DNA of 64,000 nt from Enterobacteriaceae bacterium ESL0689 (GTDB taxonomy: Bacteria > Pseudomonadota > Gammaproteobacteria > Enterobacterales > Enterobacteriaceae). Position 1 is the first letter of the stretch, and each line of letters opens with the position of its first letter. The stretch spans positions 248,001-312,000 of the forward strand of contig JAQTIF010000002.1 of NCBI GenBank assembly GCA_029433525.1, written 5' to 3'. Both the position numbers and the translations under genes were made by a program. The notes below the pieces were generated by a model. The model did no database searches, was not told the DNA's origin, and worked only from the letters and a program-made list of their open reading frames with translations. Of the stretch, positions 59,526-64,000 are shown in pieces.

Positions 59526-62500
59526 AAACCTTGAGTCCTTCGCTAGTCAACGAAATGCTGCCTTCCCCTGCCATATTCCCGTACATAGATAACACCCCTG
59601 TTTTATCGAGATTCCACCCGGCATGGCCTGCGACATAATTATCTGATTGAATATACCCCCCAATCTTAGCGTTATCAATAGACCCGTCTTTAATAAACAC
59701 ATTGTTAAAAAAAGCCTGTCCGTTTTCTATAAGAAATGCAGCTCGATATTCACCCGGATTACTACCCGAATAAAAACCAACCCGGTCAGCAGCAAATACC
59801 AGCGTTGATTTATAACCACTACCTGATGGCTCAATTGCCAGCCCGAAACCGGCGTCGTATTTGACATTGTTCCGCACAATTCCCAGATTCAGGGAATAAG
59901 ACGCTATGCCGGTGCCGTCACTGCGAATTTCGGCGTTAAGTTTCTGGTTTACCGCAGACGTCAGATTGCCAACCTGCGCCTGAGTATAGGTATCCAGTTT
60001 TGAAATCGCCGCAGTATTATCAGCGATCGCTGTTTGCTGCTGGAGGATCTGCGCGCTTACGTTATTAAACGTAGCGTTAACACTGGTAGTTAGCCGAGCC
60101 AATGACTGATCAACACTGGCAACTGTTGTAGATACCGTCAGTATTTCCGCCCTGACCTCGCCGTACTGCGCCCACTGTCGGGATACGGTGCCGTTATTCG
60201 CCAGCGCGTTTTCCAGAATTCCGGCCAGATTAGTATCAACGCCGGTTTGCAGGTTATGAAATGCCTCCGATTTGTGGATTTCCTCGTTAATCAAGTCGAT
60301 CATGCCGGGGATATCAGACGACGCCTGACCAGATGCCTCAACAAAATCAGAGACCCCAAACGCATTTCTCGTCCTGACGTAAACGTAATACGTTTCTCCG
60401 GCCTGCAAACCGTGTAACGACCACTGTGCGGAACGTCCGAGGAATTGAGCCTGATTTATCACGTCTGCAGGATTAACTACCCTGTTTTGTCCCGCGTTCC
60501 AGAATTCAAACGAGGTATCAGAAGTTGCCGTCATCCGCATTACCGGCACAAGAGTTGCTGAGAACAGTCCTGGCGTCCAGATAACGCCTGATGGCGCTGG
60601 TGGCGCGCCTATCACCAGGCTTGCCTGTGTCTCCGCACCTTTCATGCCGTTCTCATTCCGGCCTCTGACACCGAGTGTATAACTACCTGAATTCAGACCG
60701 AAAAAATCATAGCGAAATTGATCCGTTTCATAACGAGCCACAACCCGTCCATCGTCTGTATACACACACAGCTCAAAACTCAGTTTTTTGGTTGTGGTCG
60801 GCGTTGTCCAGGTGGCGGTTACCTGGACAGTTTCAGTGTTGGTATTAATAATCCGCAGATTTTCTATATTCGGCACACGATAGCCATTTAGCGTATCGTT
60901 CGATACCTCAAAAACAGCACCCTCGTCAACAATAGCCTGTTTGTGCGGATCGTGCTGTGATGCAGTAATTTCGTAAACAGAATTATTATCCGTCTCGGCA
61001 ACACTCAGTATCCGGAAAAGACGAGTAGAAAGTGTCCCTGTGGATACGGCAAATACTGTGCCGTCACGAACCCAGGCGGGAGCCGTCCTTAACGTTACTG
61101 TGTTACCAGAAACACCGCTAATTTCGTGCTTAACAAAACGCCCGTCACTCCCCAGCAGAGAAATGGTGTCACCGGCCGATATCAGCGTTGAATCAACAGC
61201 GTCCACGGTAATTTTATTGCCCGCGTGCGCCACGATGCGCCCGCCAAGACGCGCGGCGGCATAGTCGTTGTCCATGACTTCGATAATATCGCCCGGCGTA
61301 AAATGAATGGCGTCCCGCGCCATCTGAAAAGACAGGCGGCTGCTTTCCCGTTTAGCCGTCTCCAGCAACCACTTACCAGCCCGCCATGCCTGGCCCCGCG
61401 ACGTGCAACCAAACGCCTCTAATGTGGTTTCGTTATAGTTGCTCCTGGCGATCATCTCATCGTCAGACACATATTCTTTGGCCTGCTCCCAGCCGTTATC
61501 CGGATCAGTCCACGAAACCACAACGGCATTATATTTTTCCGAGCGACTGACAGAACTACGCCGGAATATCCCATCGACCACGTTTGCGTTAGTGACTACT
61601 GCAATAGGATCTTGCGGCGCATCCAGCATTACTGATAACCGCATCCCGTCCCACAAGGCTATCCCGCGAAACATCCCGGCTATTTTGTCGAGAATATCCC
61701 GCGCACTGGTTTGCTCGGTGATATAGGCGTTAAGCGTCATTCGTGGTTCTTTGCCACCGTATCCGTCATCCACAAGCTGATCGCAATACTGAGACAGGCT
61801 ATACAGAGCGCCATCATCAACATCGATATACCCCGTCCAGCGGGCTAATCCAAAACGGCTATTTGTCACCAGCTCACGGAACAGCCACGCCGGATTATTT
61901 GTCCAGGCCTGTTTAAAACCACCTGTCCACAATCCGGTATAGGTTCTGGTTAACGGGTCGTAATTATCAGGGACACTAACGATCAGTCCCCGAAAATGAT
62001 ATGTCCGGCTAGGGGTATCGGTATACTGATCGCGGTCAATAACTGAGCCTGCAATTGCAGAGAATGGATAGCTCAAATTATCGTCGGTTATTTCGCTGTA
62101 ACTATTCCAGGTAGTCCCGTTAGACAGTAAATCGCTGACACTATCCTGAGTAATTCGACGAACACGAATATCGAAAGGTTTTGTTTCTGGTGCCTCAATG
62201 ACATGCGCCTCCAGATATTCACCGGATATTTTTCCGGTTATTGTTACAGTTTTGGCGATTTTCCAGATTTTTGACGCTGTCCGGGTTTCAATAACCATGG
62301 TTACAGAGGAATTTTTCTGATTGCCTTTGCTGTCCTGTTTGACAAGCCCCGTTACGCCAACATTGAAACGGACGCGCGTTACATCGCGATCAGTAATAGT
62401 CCTCACCAGAGGGGTATCATATTTCACCTCGGTGTTAACAATACTGGTTGCCTCGATGGCCGAAAAACCGTTGATCGGTGATTGTGTTTCCGACCCCGGA

Positions 62501-62712
62501 CGCCACGCAACGCTGATCCCGTTAATACTGACGTTACCAGACGGGTCTGTAACCGGGGTTTTGTTGAGTTTAAATGACGAAAGATGTGACTGGTCAACCG
62601 GGCCATAAATCGGACCTTCGCTGATAAGATCAAGTACCCGATAGAATTGTTTTGATTTAAGATTATCATCGATAAGTTTTGGCGTTGACGCCTTGCCACC
62701 ACCTGAGCTCAT
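59482..62712 (-). CDS. Tail tip host-specificity protein J
   Basis: 1076 aa, like lambda gpJ in length and order. N-terminal tail-attachment region (LKSKQFYRVLDLISEGPIYG, GISVAWRPGSETQSPI), a central phage-tail domain (WTGYIDVDDGALYSLSQYCD), fibronectin type III-like domains (about residues 620-790, VQVTATWTTP, SGSYTLGVRGRN), a coiled-coil section (residues 880-950), and a receptor-binding C-terminus. Follows I by 16 bp. Confidence 0.94.
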   Translation of the reverse strand: MSSGGGKASTPKLIDDNLKSKQFYRVLDLISEGPIYGPVDQSHLSSFKLNKTPVTDPSGNVSINGISVAWRPGSETQSPINGFSAIEATSIVNTEVKYDTPLVRTITDRDVTRVRFNVGVTGLVKQDSKGNQKNSSVTMVIETRTASKIWKIAKTVTITGKISGEYLEAHVIEAPETKPFDIRVRRITQDSVSDLLSNGTTWNSYSEITDDNLSYPFSAIAGSVIDRDQYTDTPSRTYHFRGLIVSVPDNYDPLTRTYTGLWTGGFKQAWTNNPAWLFRELVTNSRFGLARWTGYIDVDDGALYSLSQYCDQLVDDGYGGKEPRMTLNAYITEQTSARDILDKIAGMFRGIALWDGMRLSVMLDAPQDPIAVVTNANVVDGIFRRSSVSRSEKYNAVVVSWTDPDNGWEQAKEYVSDDEMIARSNYNETTLEAFGCTSRGQAWRAGKWLLETAKRESSRLSFQMARDAIHFTPGDIIEVMDNDYAAARLGGRIVAHAGNKITVDAVDSTLISAGDTISLLGSDGRFVKHEISGVSGNTVTLRTAPAWVRDGTVFAVSTGTLSTRLFRILSVAETDNNSVYEITASQHDPHKQAIVDEGAVFEVSNDTLNGYRVPNIENLRIINTNTETVQVTATWTTPTTTKKLSFELCVYTDDGRVVARYETDQFRYDFFGLNSGSYTLGVRGRNENGMKGAETQASLVIGAPPAPSGVIWTPGLFSATLVPVMRMTATSDTSFEFWNAGQNRVVNPADVINQAQFLGRSAQWSLHGLQAGETYYVYVRTRNAFGVSDFVEASGQASSDIPGMIDLINEEIHKSEAFHNLQTGVDTNLAGILENALANNGTVSRQWAQYGEVRAEILTVSTTVASVDQSLARLTTSVNATFNNVSAQILQQQTAIADNTAAISKLDTYTQAQVGNLTSAVNQKLNAEIRSDGTGIASYSLNLGIVRNNVKYDAGFGLAIEPSGSGYKSTLVFAADRVGFYSGSNPGEYRAAFLIENGQAFFNNVFIKDGSIDNAKIGGYIQSDNYVAGHAGWNLDKTGVLSMYGNMAGEGSISLTSEGLKVYDKNNVLRCVVGRY

Positions 62713-62728
62713 ATATCACCTTATCTGA

Positions 62729-63256
62729 TTAACTGATTGATTCCGTCCAGTCCTGATTGTTGCTGGTGTCTATCCCCAGAGAAATAACATTAGATCCGAC
62801 CGCCATTTCTCCGAGAAGAATGGGTACAGATCGCCCCTGGCCCACTCTGTTCTCTGCACTGGTAAACGAGTTATTTGTCAGCGAATTATTTTCCGCCGCC
62901 TCAGCTGAGGATCTGTTTTTCATATTCCGCGACATATAGACCGAGTAGGCGATTGAGGCCACGCTAACCGCAACCGCGATCCATGCCACCGCCGCCCCGG
63001 CAAAAGCACCCTCTACTACCGGCACAAACAGCACTGTTGAACCCGGCTTAAGATGCCGATCCATATGCCAGCGCGCGGAGTTCTCCTCCAGCTCCTCCCC
63101 GGCCACCCGTACTCGTAACCGGGTATTAAGAAAAGCTTTTTTAAATTCATGATCCTGTGCAAGCAGTAAACGCAAGCCCTGTGCGGGCGTGTCTACGTTC
63201 AGAGAGATCTGGCGGTGAAATCGGCGTAAATTGCCTGCAAATTTAAAAATGAGCAC
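62729..63256 (-). CDS. Tail assembly protein I
   Basis: 175 aa from GTG 63256, chosen because GGAG lies 9 bp upstream; a TTG at 63271 is also possible. N-terminus LIFKFAGNLRRFHRQISL and the hydrophobic glycine/alanine stretch (AFAGAAVAWIAVAVSVASIAYSVY) fit lambda gpI. It overlaps the 3' end of K by about 58 bp, as in lambda. Confidence 0.9.
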   Translation of the reverse strand: MLIFKFAGNLRRFHRQISLNVDTPAQGLRLLLAQDHEFKKAFLNTRLRVRVAGEELEENSARWHMDRHLKPGSTVLFVPVVEGAFAGAAVAWIAVAVSVASIAYSVYMSRNMKNRSSAEAAENNSLTNNSFTSAENRVGQGRSVPILLGEMAVGSNVISLGIDTSNNQDWTESIS

Positions 63257-63921
63257 TGGTTGTATCTCCAAATAGAATGCATTTGTTTGATGTATGCCGC
63301 CCGCATCGGCTCTCTGCGGCTCAGGTTCCCGGCATGGTCATGATGAAGCACAACATTATCTTCAAGGAAGATCATGGCGTGACAGGGATCTGCTCCGGGG
63401 AACGGTTGCCTGATAATGACGTCGCCGGGCAACGCTTCATCTGGTGAGACCTGTCGAAACCCGTTGAGCATCAGGTTATTCAGGTAGAGATTTTCTCCTC
63501 TCAGCCACCAGCCGTTAGAGCGCTCAAAATCCGGCAGATCAATACCACACAGGTGATAGGCGTCCCTGAACAGGGTGTAACAGTCCGTCACGCCGTGCTC
63601 AAATCTGCGCCCAAGCAGGAACGGAACCGGCCTGAATTTATGAATTTTTCCACCACTAGCCAGCCACCAGGGGAGGCCAGTCATGACCTGCATTTGCCGA
63701 TCTGCGCCGGACAATATCGGGATGTTTTGCGGGTGTGAATGAAATACTGCTGTTATCTCGCCGTTTTCCTCTGCTGTCAGCCAGTCGTTATCACTGATAC
63801 GAAAATGTTTATCGGGTTCCGGATGCACATTTTTGCAGGGAAACAGACGATCATCATCAAGAATTAACCCGCACACCTCGTCACGCGATAAGGCAGCATA
63901 ATCAAGTAGAGTCTGTATCAT
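63199..63921 (-). CDS. Tail assembly peptidase K (JAMM + NlpC/P60)
   Basis: 240 aa. An N-terminal JAB/MPN-type region (EVCGLIL, then VFHSHPQNIPILSGADRQM giving the H-x-H...S...D metal site) is followed by an NlpC/P60 hydrolase (Cys in GVTDCYTLFRDAYH, His in DPCHAMIF). Lambda gpK has the same pair of domains and acts during tail assembly or DNA entry. Its ATG overlaps the L stop (ATGA). Confidence 0.92.
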   Translation of the reverse strand: MIQTLLDYAALSRDEVCGLILDDDRLFPCKNVHPEPDKHFRISDNDWLTAEENGEITAVFHSHPQNIPILSGADRQMQVMTGLPWWLASGGKIHKFRPVPFLLGRRFEHGVTDCYTLFRDAYHLCGIDLPDFERSNGWWLRGENLYLNNLMLNGFRQVSPDEALPGDVIIRQPFPGADPCHAMIFLEDNVVLHHDHAGNLSRREPMRAAYIKQMHSIWRYNQCSFLNLQAIYADFTARSL

Positions 63922-64000
63922 GTAACCTTCTGTGATCCGGGGAAACTACTGATTGGCAAGGGATCAGGTCGGGGATGGCGAAAGCGGCAACCTGCGCGAC
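63918..64000 (-). CDS. Minor tail protein L, C-terminal end (partial)
   Basis: Only the last about 27 codons are in the window: RAGCRFRHPRPDPLPISSFPG then SQKVT and TGA overlapping K. The pattern C-x-FR...PLP-x-x-FPG fits the end of lambda gpL, and gene order L-K-I-J agrees. The rest lies beyond position 64000. Confidence 0.7.
   Translation of the reverse strand, partial: RAGCRFRHPRPDPLPISSFPGSQKVT

Overview
The window is from a member of the Enterobacterales, most likely Enterobacteriaceae. From about 18.0 to 55.3 kb it has the same gene neighbourhood as the yfbV-ackA-pta to mlaA-argW stretch of E. coli and Salmonella, with high protein similarity throughout (AckA, Pta, PurF, AccD, FabB, AroC, YfcZ and others). 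The transketolase plus ascorbate-type PTS operon next to pta is the Salmonella (STM2340-2344) version of this locus, not the E. coli K-12 one. I cannot fix the genus.

Layout. (1) 0-15.2 kb: part of a type VI secretion (T6SS) cluster, all on the minus strand and read right to left: tssB, tssC, tssK, tssL, an OmpA-domain gene, hcp, clpV, vgrG, a multidomain peptidoglycan-hydrolase effector and a LprI-type immunity gene. Then come an IS256-family remnant and the 5'-truncated end of a second effector that runs off the window. The cluster is decaying in a patterned way. The tube gene hcp and both sheath genes tssB and tssC carry internal deletions, and the effector has an in-frame TGA. ClpV, TssK, TssL, VgrG and the immunity gene look intact. 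(2) 15.2-18.05 kb: a scar zone with a second IS256 remnant, an ogt-like gene, tRNA-Asn, a P4-type integrase stub and a degenerate IS3-type element with a 42-bp triplication. (3) 18.06-55.2 kb: the core backbone. It covers acetate metabolism (ackA-pta), a PTS/transketolase pentose-type operon, yfcD/yfcE/yfcH, hisQMP, ubiX, the cvpA-purF, accD-folC-dedD and pdxB-usg-truA-dedA groups, flk, yfcJ, fabB, mnmC, yfcL-epmC-yfcA-mepA-aroC-prmB, smrB, sixA, yfcZ and mlaA. Several genes normally found here are missing: hisJ and argT (the binding proteins for HisQMP), fadI, fadJ, fadL, and yfcF/yfcG/folX. (4) 55.2-64 kb: the edge of a lambda-like prophage integrated at tRNA-Arg(CCT), with a P4-type integrase, then a tail module read leftwards (L, K, I, J, a lipoprotein, two unknown genes, a small unknown gene and a tail fibre with an S74-type chaperone end).

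The most striking feature is a two-spacer type I-E mini-CRISPR array (58216-58366) inside the prophage tail region, without cas genes or a recognisable leader. Its crRNA orientation matches the tail genes, so late transcription could read it. It is a candidate phage-carried crRNA or RNA-based anti-CRISPR element.

All gene calls come from reading the supplied sequence and translations against remembered family knowledge. No database search was run.
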